DNA from: Mesorhizobium sp. WSM2240
GTDB taxonomy: Bacteria; Pseudomonadota; Alphaproteobacteria; Rhizobiales; Rhizobiaceae
DNA length: 64,000 nt
NCBI RefSeq assembly: GCF_040438645.1
Contig: NZ_CP159256.1
Coordinates: 682,001 to 746,000 of the forward strand
Reading direction: 5' to 3'
The position numbers and the translations under genes are program-made. Below the pieces are notes generated by a model, which saw nothing but the letters and a program-made list of their open reading frames with translations, was not told where the DNA came from and ran no database searches. Below, in pieces: positions 26,812 to 37,150 of the stretch. How positions within the stretch are numbered: the first letter of the stretch is position 1; every line of letters begins with the position of its first letter.

Positions 26812-29800
26812 CTACCGGAAATCCCGCGTCTTGACCTTGATGCGGTCGATGTGCTCGTAGGGATCGACGATATCGCGCGCTTTCGGCATGCCGCGGGGGT
26901 CGATCCCCGATCCGCCATGACGCGTCTCATCGCCGCGCCCATGTGGCAAAGGAAACGGCGTCTCGCGATTCCCGACGCTCGCCAGCTCGGCCGAAAGGTC
27001 GGTCAGCTGATGCGCGACGAGATGCACCACCTCCCCTTCCCGCTGGACGCGGCCGCGCACGCCGAGCATGGCGGACGAAAGAAGCACCCGCCGGAATTTC
27101 TCGAATACCTTGACCCAGATGACAACGTTTGCGGCGCCCGTCTCATCCTCCATGGTCAGGAACATGACGCCTTTGGCCGAGCCCGGCCGTTGCCGGACCA
27201 GCACCAGGCCGGCGGCCTCAAGCCATCGTTTGTCTCGCGCCTGCATGGCCTCCTGGCAGGTCACGATGCGGCGCCGGTGAAGATCGGCCCGCAGAAACGA
27301 CACCGGATGGCTGCGCAAGGTCAGCCCGACATGGCCATAATCCTCGACGACCTCGCGGCCGGCCGTCATCGGCCTGAGAGTGATGACAGGCTCTGTGATC
27401 TCCGCGACGGTCTTCTCTTCACGGGAAGCAGCGGCCGCAAACAGGGGCAGTGGTTCGTCGCGCAGCGCCTTGATCGCCCAGAGCGCATCGCGGCGGGCAA
27501 GGTTCAGATCCGGCAAAAAGGAATCGGCCTCGGCAAGCTGGACAAGCGAAGCCGCCGGCACACCGGCGCGGCGCCAGAGATCGTCGACCGAGGTGAAGGG
27601 CTCGTCGGCCCGCGCTGCGACGATCGCGGCCGCGTCATCATTGGCGAGACCTTTCACCATACGCAGGCCGATCCGGACAGCGAAACGATCTTCAGCATCG
27701 GTGGGCTCCAACGTGCAATCCCAGCGACTGGCATTGATGCAGGCCGGGCGCACCTCGACGCCATGATCGCGTGCATCACGCACGATCTGGGCCGGCAGAT
27801 AAAAGCCCATCGGCTGCGAATTCAACAGCGCCGCGCAGAAGACGTCCGGGTGCCAGCATTTTATCCAGGACGAGGCGTAAGCGATCAGGGCGAAGGAGGC
27901 GGCATGGCTTTCGGGGAAGCCGTAGCTGCCGAACCCTTCGAGTTGGGAGAAGGTCTTTTCGGCAAACTCCGGGGTGTAGCCGTTGGCGATCATGCCGTTG
28001 ATCAGCTTGTCGCGGAACTTTGAGACACCGCCGGTATGCTTGAAGGTGGCCATGGCGCGCCGCAGCTGATCGGCTTCGCCCGCGGAAAAACCGGCGCAAA
28101 CCATGGAAACCTGCATCGCCTGCTCTTGAAACAGCGGCACGCCGAGCGTCTTGCCGAGCACGCGCTCGAGCTCGGGTGTCGGAAACGTCACCTCCTCCTT
28201 TCCGTCGCGCCGGCGAAGATAGGGATGGACCATGTCGCCCTGAATAGGGCCCGGCCGGACGATCGCGACCTCGATGACCAGGTCGTAGAAAGTTCGCGGC
28301 TTGATACGCGGCAGCATCGACATCTGCGCACGGGATTCGATCTGGAAGACGCCGAGCGTGTCGGCCTTCCTGATCATCGCGTAGGTGCGCGGATCCTCGG
28401 CCGGGATCGTCGCCAGGTCGAGAGCGATGCCCTTGTGCTCGGACAGGAGATCGAATGACCGTTTCATGCAGGTGAGCATGCCCAGGGCCAGGACATCCAC
28501 CTTCATGAATTTGAGAGCGTCGATATCGTCCTTATCCCATTCCACGACCTGGCGATCCTTCATCGCCGCCGGCTCGATCGGCACGAGATCGTCGAGGCGA
28601 TCGTGAGTCAGCACAAAGCCGCCCGGATGCTGAGAGAGATGCCGCGGTGTGCCGGCAAGTTGCGCCGCCAGCTCAAGGGTCAGGCGCAGCCGCCGGTCGC
28701 CGAGATTGAGGTTGAGCTCGCGGGCGCGCTGCTCATCGACCGCCTCGCCATGGCCCCAGACTTGCGAGGACAGAAGTCTTGTCATGTCCTCGGGTAGGCC
28801 GAGCGCCTTGCCGACATCACGAACCGCGCCTTTGGTGCGATACCGAATGACTGTGGAACACAGCGCAGCATGGTCGCGGCCGTAGGTTTCATAGACCCAC
28901 TGCATGACGATCTCGCGCCGTTCGTGTTCGAAATCGACGTCGATGTCCGGCGGCTCGCGCCGCTCTTGAGAAATGAACCTCTCAAACAGAAGGTTGTTGC
29001 GTTCGGGATCAATCGAGGTAATGCCCAGCACATAACAGACAGCTGAATTGGCGGCCGAGCCGCGGCCCTGGCAAAGAATGTCCTGGCTGCGGGCAAAACG
29101 AACGATCGAATTGACCGTCAAGAAGTATGGCGCGTATTCGAGCGTCTCGATCAGCCGCAGCTCGTGTTTCAGGATTTTGACCACCTTGTCGGGCACGCCC
29201 TCGGGATAGCGGCGGGCAGCGCCTTCCCAGGTGAGCTTTTCCAGCGCCTGCTGCGCTGTGAGACCCGGCATCGTCTTTTCCTCGGGATATTGATAGGCCA
29301 GTTCGTCGAGCGAAAACCGGCAGCGGTCGGCGATTTCGATGGTTCGCGCAAGGGCATAGGGATAGCGGCTGAACAGCCGCTCCATTTCCGCGGCTGGCTT
29401 GAGATAGCGATCCGCATGCCGTTCGCGCCGGAAGCCGGCGTCGTCGATGGTGACGTTATGACGAATGCAGGTGACGACATCCTGCATCATGCGGTGCGCC
29501 GGCTCGTGGAACAGCACATCATTGGTGACGACGCTGGGCACACGCATCTTGGCCCCCAGGTTTGCCAGCTCGTAAGGCCGGAGCTGGTCATTGGGGCGTC
29601 GGCGCAAGGTGAGCGCCATATAGGCTCGATCGGCGAAGGCGTCGCGCAGCCGCCGCAGACGAACGGCGCAAAGATCGTCGGCTTGGTCCGGCACGAGGAC
29701 CGCGATCAGTCCCTCGCCATAGGCGACGACATCATCCCATTCGAGATGGCATTTCGCCTTGCCGGCCCTGCCCTTGCCGAGCGACAGCAGCCGGCAGAGA

Positions 29801-30072
29801 CGCGAATAGGCCGGACGGTCGCTCGGATAGACCAGGATCGACATGCCGTCGGCGAGATCAAGACGGCAGCCGACGATCAGCCGGACGCCGGTCGTCTTGG
29901 CCGCCTCATGGGCGCGCACGATGCCGGCAAGTGTATTGCGATCGACGACAGCCAGCGCTTCAATGCCGAGCAGCGCCGCTTGCGCAAACAGTTCCTCGCA
30001 TGACGATGCTCCACGCAGGAACGAGAAATGCGAGGTTACCTGCAACTCGGCATATCGGGTTTCGGCCATCAT
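26812..30072 (-). CDS. dnaE2: error-prone DNA polymerase DnaE2 (ImuC)
   Basis: The 1086-residue C-family polymerase has an N-terminal PHP domain ([20 protein letters not shown]). The palm holds catalytic aspartates in [20 protein letters not shown] and a later [16 protein letters not shown]. The HhH and OB-fold regions come toward the C-terminus. The length fits DnaE2, and the gene follows imuB with an ATGA overlap (start 30072, imuB stop 30069-30071). With ImuB it forms the damage-induced mutasome. Long plus-strand frames across this gene are antisense shadows of GC-rich codons. Confidence 0.94.
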   Translation of the reverse strand: MMAETRYAELQVTSHFSFLRGASSCEELFAQAALLGIEALAVVDRNTLAGIVRAHEAAKTTGVRLIVGCRLDLADGMSILVYPSDRPAYSRLCRLLSLGKGRAGKAKCHLEWDDVVAYGEGLIAVLVPDQADDLCAVRLRRLRDAFADRAYMALTLRRRPNDQLRPYELANLGAKMRVPSVVTNDVLFHEPAHRMMQDVVTCIRHNVTIDDAGFRRERHADRYLKPAAEMERLFSRYPYALARTIEIADRCRFSLDELAYQYPEEKTMPGLTAQQALEKLTWEGAARRYPEGVPDKVVKILKHELRLIETLEYAPYFLTVNSIVRFARSQDILCQGRGSAANSAVCYVLGITSIDPERNNLLFERFISQERREPPDIDVDFEHERREIVMQWVYETYGRDHAALCSTVIRYRTKGAVRDVGKALGLPEDMTRLLSSQVWGHGEAVDEQRARELNLNLGDRRLRLTLELAAQLAGTPRHLSQHPGGFVLTHDRLDDLVPIEPAAMKDRQVVEWDKDDIDALKFMKVDVLALGMLTCMKRSFDLLSEHKGIALDLATIPAEDPRTYAMIRKADTLGVFQIESRAQMSMLPRIKPRTFYDLVIEVAIVRPGPIQGDMVHPYLRRRDGKEEVTFPTPELERVLGKTLGVPLFQEQAMQVSMVCAGFSAGEADQLRRAMATFKHTGGVSKFRDKLINGMIANGYTPEFAEKTFSQLEGFGSYGFPESHAASFALIAYASSWIKCWHPDVFCAALLNSQPMGFYLPAQIVRDARDHGVEVRPACINASRWDCTLEPTDAEDRFAVRIGLRMVKGLANDDAAAIVAARADEPFTSVDDLWRRAGVPAASLVQLAEADSFLPDLNLARRDALWAIKALRDEPLPLFAAAASREEKTVAEITEPVITLRPMTAGREVVEDYGHVGLTLRSHPVSFLRADLHRRRIVTCQEAMQARDKRWLEAAGLVLVRQRPGSAKGVMFLTMEDETGAANVVIWVKVFEKFRRVLLSSAMLGVRGRVQREGEVVHLVAHQLTDLSAELASVGNRETPFPLPHGRGDETRHGGSGIDPRGMPKARDIVDPYEHIDRIKVKTRDFR

Positions 30073-31595
30073 CCGAAGATTCCGTGCATGAACCATTGAT
30101 GCGAACCGGTCGCCGCATCTTCACCATCGCCGGCGCGGTAGACCCAGTAACGCTCGCCGTTCTCGTCCTCGACCTGGAAGTAATCCCTCACCGCCGCGAG
30201 TTCGGCGTCGCGCTTCCACCATTCCCCGAAAACGCGTTCCGGTCCGTCAGCCCGTTTCACGCGGCGCCGAACGCCACGCCAGGTGAAAGTCACGGGCGGA
30301 TGGTCGGGGAGAAGCGCGACCGTCTCGATCGGCTCGGGCCGCGGCAGCAGCCGCGACGGTCGAGGCCAATGGCCGGGCCAGCCCTCGCCGGTATCCGGCG
30401 CCATCGGCGCAATGCGTTGAACCGAGCGTTCGGGAACGTCGCTCTGCACCGGGGCGAAGCGATAGAGCCGGTCCTCGCCGACACGGTTGGCGAGGATGTC
30501 GATCACATCCGAGACGTCAGGTTCCGGCGCCTCGGCAAGCGAGGAAATTGTCTGTTTCGCCCGTAGCGGCTCGGCGACGGTCGCGGCAAGCCGCATCAGC
30601 TCGATGCCAAAACCGGGATCGATGGTCTCGATTCTATCGGTGAGTAGACGGGTCAGGCGCTTTACATCGCGCACCGGCATTGCTGTGCCGACACGGACCG
30701 CCTCGAGGCGGTTGTCGACACGGAAGCAAAGAAGATCCAGCCGTCGCGCGCCCTGCCCTCGCGTCTCAAGTTCGGTGCAAAGTTCGGCCACCAGCTTGCC
30801 CGCGTAGCGGGCGATCGTCTCCGGCGCGCCGATCGGTTCTGCAAAACTGCGACGCACATCGATGATCTCGTCCGGCTGGATCGGCTCGATGGGCTCTCTC
30901 ACGCGCCCAAATGCCTGGTCGAGGCGGCGGCCGGGCTCCGGCCCGAAACGCAAGGCGAGCGCTGCGCGCGGCGTGCCGGCGAGGTCGGCGATTGCCTCGA
31001 ATCCGAGCCGCCTCAGGCCCTCTAGCGTTGCTGCGGGCAGGCGAAGCGCCGCGATCGGCAAAGGCAGGATTGCCTGCGCAGTCTCGCCGGATGAAACGAC
31101 CATGGTCGTCCCCCCGCCGAAGCGCGCCAGCGCATGGGCAGCTCCCCAGCTGTCGGCGACCGCCGCCCGAGCCATAATGCGGGATGCTGCAAGCCGCTGC
31201 ACTATTTCCGTTAGCATTGCCCTCTCGCCGCCATGCAGATGATCGGCGCCGGTCGTGTCGATCACGATGCCATTCGGTGGATCCGTGGCTACGACCGGCG
31301 CATAGCGGCGACGTGCCCACAGCGCCAACCGTCCGAGCGAGTCGACATCCGCCTCAGGCTCCGCATCATGCACGATCAGGCCCGGAACAATCGCCTGCGC
31401 CTTGCTCGCCGGCATACCAATACGCAAGCCGGCCGCGTTCGCTGCCGCGTCGGCGGCGAGTACGACGCGGCGACGACCGTTACGGCCGATTAGGACGAGC
31501 GGCGTCTCAGGCCGAGGCGCGGCGTCGCCCGATTTCCTTCTGAAGCGGTCTGTCGGCCACATCGGAAGGAAGAGCGATACGACCCTTGGCATCAC
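30069..31595 (-). CDS. imuB: ImuB, Y-family-like mutasome subunit
   Basis: The 508-residue protein has Y-family polymerase architecture. It begins [20 protein letters not shown] instead of the metal-binding DxD palm start, the usual loss of catalytic acids in ImuB. Known ImuB proteins bridge DnaE2 and the beta clamp. It overlaps imuA by 89 bp upstream and couples to dnaE2 downstream. The C-terminal region ends [20 protein letters not shown] clamp-binding motif was not pinned down. Confidence 0.9.
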   Translation of the reverse strand: MMPRVVSLFLPMWPTDRFRRKSGDAAPRPETPLVLIGRNGRRRVVLAADAAANAAGLRIGMPASKAQAIVPGLIVHDAEPEADVDSLGRLALWARRRYAPVVATDPPNGIVIDTTGADHLHGGERAMLTEIVQRLAASRIMARAAVADSWGAAHALARFGGGTTMVVSSGETAQAILPLPIAALRLPAATLEGLRRLGFEAIADLAGTPRAALALRFGPEPGRRLDQAFGRVREPIEPIQPDEIIDVRRSFAEPIGAPETIARYAGKLVAELCTELETRGQGARRLDLLCFRVDNRLEAVRVGTAMPVRDVKRLTRLLTDRIETIDPGFGIELMRLAATVAEPLRAKQTISSLAEAPEPDVSDVIDILANRVGEDRLYRFAPVQSDVPERSVQRIAPMAPDTGEGWPGHWPRPSRLLPRPEPIETVALLPDHPPVTFTWRGVRRRVKRADGPERVFGEWWKRDAELAAVRDYFQVEDENGERYWVYRAGDGEDAATGSHQWFMHGIFG

Positions 31596-32262
31596 ATGCC
31601 TCCACTGTGAAATCAGCGCTCTCTCCGGCTCGGCATCGGATCAGCTCGACATGCCAGCGGGCCCGTCCGACGCCCTGCACCGGCAAGGGCGTCGACGGCA
31701 GGACCGAGACGCGCCAGCGTGTCTCGGAGGCGGTTGGCTGGCCGAAATCGGTTGCCTCCGTCTGACGTCGCCAGCGGCGAATGGCGATGCCGATGGCGCC
31801 CGAGCTTTCGGCCGCAAGCTGAAGCCGCCGTGAGGCCGTCATTGAAAGCCGGGCAATCTCGGCAACGACAGCGCCAAAACCCCCACGAAGCCCCTCTTCG
31901 AAACAGGCGAGAACAGCTTTTTCGTCGCCGGCTTCAACATAGATTACCCTTCCCGGGGCAAGGCCGGCCTGTTCGATCGCCGGCGCGAACAGGTCGGGTC
32001 GGGTAACACACCACAGCACCTTGCCCGTCGCGCGCGCGGCAATTCCCGCTGCGAAGAGTGCCGCGGCCGCGCCATCAACAGCGTCATTTCCACCACCTGC
32101 GACCTCATGCAGAGCCCCGAGCGCCAGTCCGCCTTGCGGAAGGCGGCTGTCGAGTTCCGGCACTCCGAAGGCAAGCACCGCGCGGCTTCGGCCCTTCCCG
32201 CCCCCCAGGACGCTAATCCGCTCCTGGAGCTGCTCGACAGACATGTTCGCGGCAGATCGCAT
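31507..32262 (-). CDS. imuA: ImuA, RecA-like SOS mutagenesis protein
   Basis: The 251-residue protein is a divergent RecA/SulA-like ATPase-fold protein (FGVPELDSRLPQGGLALGAL, a common ImuA opening). It is the first gene of the cassette. ATG 32262 lies 31 bp from a perfect alphaproteobacterial LexA box; an alternative start is the in-frame Met at 32244. In Caulobacter and related species imuA-imuB-dnaE2 are SOS-induced and cause damage-induced mutation. The 3' end overlaps imuB, showing tight cotranscription. Confidence 0.9.
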   Translation of the reverse strand: MRSAANMSVEQLQERISVLGGGKGRSRAVLAFGVPELDSRLPQGGLALGALHEVAGGGNDAVDGAAAALFAAGIAARATGKVLWCVTRPDLFAPAIEQAGLAPGRVIYVEAGDEKAVLACFEEGLRGGFGAVVAEIARLSMTASRRLQLAAESSGAIGIAIRRWRRQTEATDFGQPTASETRWRVSVLPSTPLPVQGVGRARWHVELIRCRAGESADFTVEACDAKGRIALPSDVADRPLQKEIGRRRASA

Positions 32263-32292
32263 CGCAATGGAAACTCATCAGCTTGCCCTAAT

Positions 32293-32307
32293 GTTCCCTT
32301 TTTGTTC
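32293..32307 (-). promoter_or_regulatory. LexA (SOS) box of the imuA operon
   Basis: The sequence GTTCCCTTTTTGTTC is a perfect match to the alphaproteobacterial LexA operator GTTC-N7-GTTC. It lies 31-45 bp upstream of imuA, so it would cover the promoter. LexA repression and DNA-damage induction of the four-gene cassette are therefore expected. Confidence 0.85.
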
Positions 32308-32528
32308 ATGACGGAAGCAGGAGTCAATACGGTGCAACATTGCAACCTTACCCAGCGCCCAACGGGAGGGGACGGCTGTATTCAAGCGGGGTAGGGTCGG
32401 AACCCTCCTGGCGACATCGGGTGCTGATGCTGAACCGGCCTTTCGCCGCGTCCGGCGAACCTAAGAAAGGGGTGAAGCGGAAAGCCTTTCCCCACGGCGA
32501 CGAGCCGATCCGCTCGGGCGATCCTTCA

Positions 32529-33053
32529 GCGTTGCAACGGACCATGGCGAAGATTGAGGACCTGGCCTTGTCGATCGACAAGATGAAGGCCGCGAACTCC
32601 ATTATCCGGCCCATGGAGAAGGACGGCGCCGACGACGCAGACATGGTTGCGGCGATCGTCCCCCGGACTGGCCTTTCGGTAGATGTGGCGGCGCGCAGCG
32701 TCGTGCTGGCCGCCTGGCAATGGAAACGCGGATTCGACACGGCGGGCAACCGTGCAGAATCCGCCGCCTACAAGGACGGCTGAAATCCCTGACTCGGATG
32801 CATCAGCACGGAACGCAAAGCCAAGAGGTCGAGACACAGGCCGGAGCCGTCGAGATCAAGGAGAAATGCGGACATGGCGCGCATTCAGATGATTTTTCCC
32901 GGCAAGCTCGACGAGGCGACGCGGCGGGCGCTCAAGGCCAATGGCTTCCGCTGGTCGCCCTCGCAAGGCGCGTGGCAGCGACACTTGAACGAGGCCGGGA
33001 GATGGGCCGCCAAACGGGTGATGAAGGCGATCAGCGCCGAAGGTGCCGCATGA
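32529..33053 (+). pseudogene. DUF3560-type plasmid protein, decayed
   Basis: The first frame carries ALQRTMAKIEDLALSIDKMK, KAANSIIRP and MVAAIVPRTGLSVDVAARSV, the helical region of DUF3560 proteins. After a frame change the C-terminal motif appears from 32874: MARIQMIFPGKLDEATRRAL and NGFRWSPSQGAWQRHLNEAG. Both parts belong to one plasmid/phage protein family and lie in order. The middle is lost or out of frame, so the gene is broken. The C-terminal 59-residue piece could still be translated by itself. Confidence 0.55.
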
Positions 33054-33367
33054 GTGCGACGCCTTTCGGGCGCCCTGTCCGCCGCCATGTCACCGTATAC
33101 GACACGCCGTCGCAGCTTGGCGGAGCTTCACCGTCTCGATTATCGGGGAACTGCCCGCCAACACGGTCAAGGTGCGCGTCTGCTACGGACGCGCAAGGCT
33201 GGGAGGCGTGGGAGGATTGGGACGGCTGCACGTTCCAGACCGAGCGGGCCGTACTCAGCAACGAACGGACAATGCCGCTTTTCAAATATCGTACCGACCG
33301 AGGCGACGGCCTCGCTCTCGAACCGGAGGTGATTGCATATGGTTCCTACCACTTAGCATCACCCTAG
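33050..33367 (+). CDS. small ORF coupled to the DUF3560 remnant, possibly frameshifted
   Basis: The 105-residue frame (MSATPFGRPVRRHVTVYDTP) starts inside the stop of the preceding piece (ATGA at 33050-33053). The middle looks poor (SPSRLSGNCPPTRSRC), while another frame reads FTVSIIGELPANTVKVRVCY at the same place. Compensating frameshifts are therefore possible. The C-terminal half reads EAWEDWDGCTFQTERAV. The family is unknown. Confidence 0.35.
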   Translation: MSATPFGRPVRRHVTVYDTPSQLGGASPSRLSGNCPPTRSRCASATDAQGWEAWEDWDGCTFQTERAVLSNERTMPLFKYRTDRGDGLALEPEVIAYGSYHLASP

Positions 33368-33757
33368 ACGTGACAGGACTCGGACCACCTGGCTAGCGAG
33401 TATCCGAGTCCAATTCTGGCTCTCGGAAAAGGGGGCGAGCCGAAAGGCTCGTCCCTACTCCGGAACCGAATATAGCGCCTTTTCCCCGCTTTTCACAGCC
33501 GGGCCGCTCCAGGCCCGCATCGAACGGGCCAGGAACTGAAAGGCGGCCGGGCTACGAAGGCCGCGTTTTCCGGCAAATCCAAAGTGGCAGTACGCAATCC
33601 ATGCTGCGCACGATACGGCAGCCCCTGCCCGGGCGCGCAACCCTAAAGGGTTCTCCTCTCCGCATCGCTGCGTTGCGACCGCTGTGCGGTGCACTTGGCA
33701 TTTCCAGCCATATTCGAGCTTCGCGACTGCACACAACCACTTTGGAGGATCTACCTC
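33368..33757 (+). other. gene-poor stretch
   Basis: About 390 bp without a supported gene. A GC-rich hairpin (GGGCGAGCC, GAAA loop, GGCTCGTCC) near 33432-33453 could act as a terminator but lacks a T run. Confidence 0.35.
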
Positions 33758-33945
33758 ATGAAAACGCTCGTAACCTTCTGCCAGAAGACCGGCCGCCGCC
33801 TTTGTACATCAACCGGCAAATCGCCAAACTGTCCCACAAGGGCCAGCTGAAGATCTCCGTCGCCTTCTCGCTTCCATTCCTCGCCAAGCTTGAGCTCAGC
33901 TATCAGGCCGAGTTCGACGGAAAGGCCGACAACGACCAAGCCTAA
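33758..33945 (+). pseudogene. small plasmid-type ORF with frameshift
   Basis: ATG 33758 has a strong upstream GGAGG and reads MKTLVTFCQKTGRRL. At about 33802 the better frame shifts by one and continues YINRQIAKLSHKGQLKISVA with FSLPFLAKLELSYQAEFDG to the stop at 33945. The joined product would be about 62 residues, amphipathic at the C-terminus. The joining is inference. Confidence 0.35.
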
Positions 33946-34204
33946 GTGACCGGAGGAAGCCGGGCCCTGCCAAGCAGGGCGCGCTTGCAGCCGTGGTCCC
34001 AGGTGCCTTACCAGCGCGCGGGCCATTTTCTGCTATAGACGACAGCAACGGCCCGGATCGAGGGCCCTTTTGGAAGGGGCCGCCGATAGAGCTACCTCTA
34101 CCGCAAGAAGGTTGTCGGCTTGTCCACCTGATAGGGGTCATTTGCGGGAAAGGGCGAAATCACGCCGAGACACAAAATCATACTGCAAGTGATTTGAACG
34201 CGTA

Positions 34205-34378
34205 TTACGTCGTTCCGAATGAGGGGTCAGTATGATAGCGGATCCTCAGGTGCCTATTCGTGCAAGCGCTCCTCTCGACCCTTTCCGATCGTCGCGAAAA
34301 CTGCACAGTGCGGTGCCCGTATCCGTGACGAAGCACGACTTCGGACCAGGGCAGGTAACGAGTGAAGCGTCCACACAT
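34205..34378 (-). pseudogene. SRAP (YedK) N-terminal fragment
   Basis: From ATG 34378 the frame reads MCGRFTRYLPWSEV, the invariant start of SRAP proteins with the catalytic Cys2 and the CGRFT motif. It then degenerates into unrelated sequence (VLRHGYGHRTVQFSRR). Only about the first 14 residues are convincing. This is a second, broken SRAP gene next to mucR copy 2, 13 kb from the intact one. Confidence 0.6.
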
Positions 34379-34400
34379 CGTTGGGTGGCGGCTCATTGTC

Positions 34401-34838
34401 CTATTCAGATTCTTTGCGGCCGCGGCTCTTCGGCCTTTTGCCCGTCCTTCGCCCCAAGCCCAATTTCTTGGCCAGGGTGGATCGGGCAGTTGCGTAATTC
34501 GGCGCCACCATCGGATAGTCGCTCGGCAAATTCCATTTCGCGCGGTATTCGTCGGGCGTCATGCCATAGTTGGCCATTAGGTGGCGCTTGAGTGATTTGA
34601 ACTTCCGGCCGTCCTCTAACGAGATGATGTAATCAGGCGTCACCGACTTCTTGATCGGCACAGCGGGCTTCTGCTTTTCAACCTCGTCGGGAGTTTCCGC
34701 ACTGATGAGATCGGCAAGTGACGTCGCTACAATAGCAATGAGATCGGGGAGCGCCGCGGCCGGAACAGGATTGTTCGATACATAAGCCGAAACGATGTCA
34801 GTTGTAAGTTCTACGGGCGCCCGGCGGGTAACGGCCAT
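34401..34838 (-). CDS. Ros/MucR-family regulator lacking zinc ligands (copy 2)
   Basis: The 145-residue protein shares with copy 1 (13.2 kb) the N-terminal AYVSNNPVP motif and an almost identical DNA-binding domain ([40 protein letters not shown]). The Ros zinc-binding Cys positions are again Ser and Asp, and the distal His region reads NYG. ATG 34838 is used; a TTG directly before it is possible. Two zinc-less MucR copies within 21 kb of mobile DNA suggest duplication or repeated import. The targets are not visible. Confidence 0.9.
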   Translation of the reverse strand: MAVTRRAPVELTTDIVSAYVSNNPVPAAALPDLIAIVATSLADLISAETPDEVEKQKPAVPIKKSVTPDYIISLEDGRKFKSLKRHLMANYGMTPDEYRAKWNLPSDYPMVAPNYATARSTLAKKLGLGRRTGKRPKSRGRKESE

Positions 34839-35362
34839 CAATCATCATCTGAGGCTGCTTTTTGGGCTGCACCCCAGCCTAAATGTGGGTCCGACTTTAT
34901 CCGAAGAAATTTTCCCTCGCCAGCTTTGACCACCACCGTAGGCATGCGTTGCCAAATTCGTACTTAAGGAGATCAAGGGCGACGGGACGAGCTGCATTAC
35001 ACCAATCCGAAGGACTGGCTGAGCGACGGCACGACCGCAACGGTCTGGTGTCACGACCCGAAATGCGCTCATCGACGGCCCGCTGAAACCTTGAGCCTCT
35101 TAAGCGGCTAGGCTCATAATCAACTGACGTTGGGTTCAAGGAGACTGCCTGCCAATGGCAGTCGGTAAGCTGAATCCACATGAACTGGTCCCCGCCCGAT
35201 TAGCCCCCTCATCTCAATCTTGGGACGGAGCTGGAACGGCAAGCAGTTCAAATTGCTAATACGCGCCCGTAGCAGTGGGCCTTTTTGCGGATGGAGCCTA
35301 CGCGGCCGACTGGCTATTGTGGCCACTTCCAATGTCCCCTCCTTCGCCGCGTCCTTGGGAAG

Positions 35363-35406
35363 AAGCCCGCCGCTGATGCCCCCGATATCGCGGCGGGCTT
35401 TCTTCA
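35363..35406 (+). terminator. intrinsic terminator
   Basis: A perfect 11-bp stem (AAGCCCGCCGC at 35363-35373 with GCGGCGGGCTT at 35390-35400) is followed by TCTTC. It matches the style of the terminators in the 13-17 kb region. Confidence 0.65.
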
Positions 35407-35634
35407 TACCCGTTATGCGGCATGTCGACTTCGGCGTTCGTCGCCTATTTGATGGCGGTGGGACAGTAGTGAGCTGCCGGAATGGGCTTTGCTGCCAATT
35501 CTGACATCACTATCATCTTGCGATCCTTGTCGTGGTGCCACAAAGCGCTTCGCCAATGGACACGCTGTCGGTGTGCTGGCGGGGCTAGCCTTGTGGTATT
35601 TCCTTTCGTGAGTCGAGCCAACCAGTTACGAGAA

Positions 35635-35667
35635 AGCCCGGCAAGAGGGCGGGGTTCCTGCCGGGCT
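35635..35667 (+). terminator. terminator-like hairpin
   Basis: A 9-bp stem (AGCCCGGCA at 35635-35643 with TGCCGGGCT at 35659-35667) has a GC-rich loop and is followed by CTCCT. The weak T tail makes termination uncertain. Confidence 0.5.
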
Positions 35668-36114
35668 CTCCTAGCTAGGCCAATACTAAGCCCGGTACTC
35701 CAGTTACATTTCCGGGCGGCGGATCAAACTTGCCGCTCGGAATAAGATGCTGTGACATGCTTAACGTTTCCCTAAAGGCAGAGCCAGCGAAGGCATACGG
35801 GGGGAGGAGCACTGGGCACAGTGTGTTCGAAGTGGATTTCGCTTCAACTCACTCGATCGACCCGATCCCTTTCTGATTTCTGGAGCGGTTTTATCGCGAT
35901 TTCCATGAAGGAGAGATCTTCGCCGTGCCGCCCCGCAGCGGCATTGCTGGTGAGGGCGCTCGCGAGGGCCACGAAGTTTGGTGAGGGGAGCATTACGGGC
36001 TCAAAGAGCGGAGACGACCGTATCGAGCGTTTGTTGCTAGGCGCGCCCTGAACAAGGAACCATGTGCCCATACAGGCAACTGACCGAAGCCTCTCAAGCC
36101 CCGAGCAAACGACA

Positions 36115-36540
36115 CTAGGCCGTAGACTCATTACCGCGTAGCCAGATGCGGATTGCGACGAGTTTGAGGGCGGCAAGGTAGTTCTCAGCCAGCTTGTCGT
36201 ATCGAGTTGCTATGCGACGGAACTGCTTGGCCTTGTTGAAGAAGCGCTCGACGAGGTTGCGCGCCTTGTAGAGGAAGGGGCTGAAGCAGATCGGATCCTT
36301 GCGGTTGGCCTTAGGCGGGATGTTGGCCCATGCCTTTCGCTCGGTGACGGCATTGCGCAAGGCGTTTGCATCATAGCCCTTGTCGGCGAGCAGCATGGCG
36401 CCCTGCGGCATCGGCGTCGCCTCGAGGAACTTGTTTCCGCGCTCACGAAACAGCTTGAGGACAGCGGGAGGTTTGAATTCGGTGCTCTCGCTTGCGACGA
36501 TGCATCCTGCAACGGGGACGAAGCCCTGGGGACCGCCCGC
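36115..36540 (-). pseudogene. IS5-family transposase C-terminal fragment
   Basis: The frame reads MPQGAMLLADKGYDANALRN (second catalytic Asp in LADKGYD), then RKDPICFSPFLYKARNLVER FFNK with the Glu-containing region, and ends TRYDKLAENYLAALKLVAIR. This is the C-terminal half of an IS5/IS427-type transposase. Sequence upstream to about 36540 is out of frame, and the N-terminal half is missing. It sits directly against a truncated DUF3280-like gene, which it probably disrupted. Confidence 0.75.
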
Positions 36541-36741
36541 GGGGGTTACGGCTATGTGATTTTCGGCGCTGTTCAGAAGACGAGTTCGCTGGTCCTGTGG
36601 GCGAAGGTTAAGGTTGTGGATGCCGATACGGCAAAGCTTTTGTTCACGCGCTGGATCACCTTTCGCGGCGACACGGACGAGTCTTGGAGCCGCACAGGTC
36701 GCTATATCGGGCGTGAGATGGTGAAGACGGGTGCGAAATAG
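36541..36741 (+). pseudogene. DUF3280/DUF2380-type protein, 5'-truncated
   Basis: The open piece carries VIFGAVQKTSSLVLWAKVKV, VVDADTAKLLFTRWITFRGD and TDESWSRTGRYIGREM. This matches the C-terminal pattern of small periplasmic proteins with VQKxSxL and GxTDESW motifs (DUF3280/DUF2380). The N-terminal half, with its signal peptide, is absent. The break coincides with the edge of the IS5-family fragment. Confidence 0.55.
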
Positions 36742-36791
36742 TCCGGGCCACTGCGTGAGGAGGCAAACCTGACAGCAGCCGCAGCCAGGCG

Positions 36792-37110
36792 GTGCTGACG
36801 CTCTCCGTAGTGCCCAACGACACCATGTTCCAAAAGACGCTAGCGCTGAACGACTTCTATCTCGGGAGCGAAGAGTTTCCGTTCATGATCGACAAGACGC
36901 TTCCCGGCATGTATCGCGCCGAGAAGCCGCTGCTCATCGCACTGGCACCCGAGCTTGCGCTCGAAGAAGTGTCGCGCCACGCGGTACATCTATGTCGCTC
37001 TGCCGATCGTCCTGGCGGTGGCGTTGCAGCTCGTCGCCTGGTCGGATGGCGCAGCCGCGGGCTTCGCAGCGTTCGCTGCGGTCGGGTTGCGCATCGACCG
37101 ATTGCGCGAC
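36792..37110 (+). pseudogene. unrecognised membrane-protein remnant with frameshift
   Basis: The first frame reads VPNDTMFQKTLALNDFYLGS, then EEFPFMIDKTLPGMYRAEKP. Near 36965 the coding signal shifts to RATRYIYVALPIVLAVALQL, a membrane helix, and then fades. The composition is protein-like and not random, but I cannot name the family. It converges on mprF, whose stop is at 37151. Confidence 0.4.
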
Positions 37111-37150
37111 AGAGGCGAGCTCGGAAACCGCAAAGCAATCAAATCGGGCC

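Larger units (their letters stand above)
34839..36114 (+). other. gene-poor stretch with two terminators
   Basis: About 1.3 kb without a supported gene. Frames on both strands lack domains, ribosome-binding sites and plausible codon use. The two hairpins at 35.4 and 35.6 kb look like terminators of lost genes, as in 13-17 kb. Confidence 0.4.

Noticed and set aside
26764..28023. Plus-strand open frame of about 420 codons opposite dnaE2
   Set aside because: The codon pattern mirrors dnaE2; composition is His/Arg/Gly-rich with no domain. A shadow frame.
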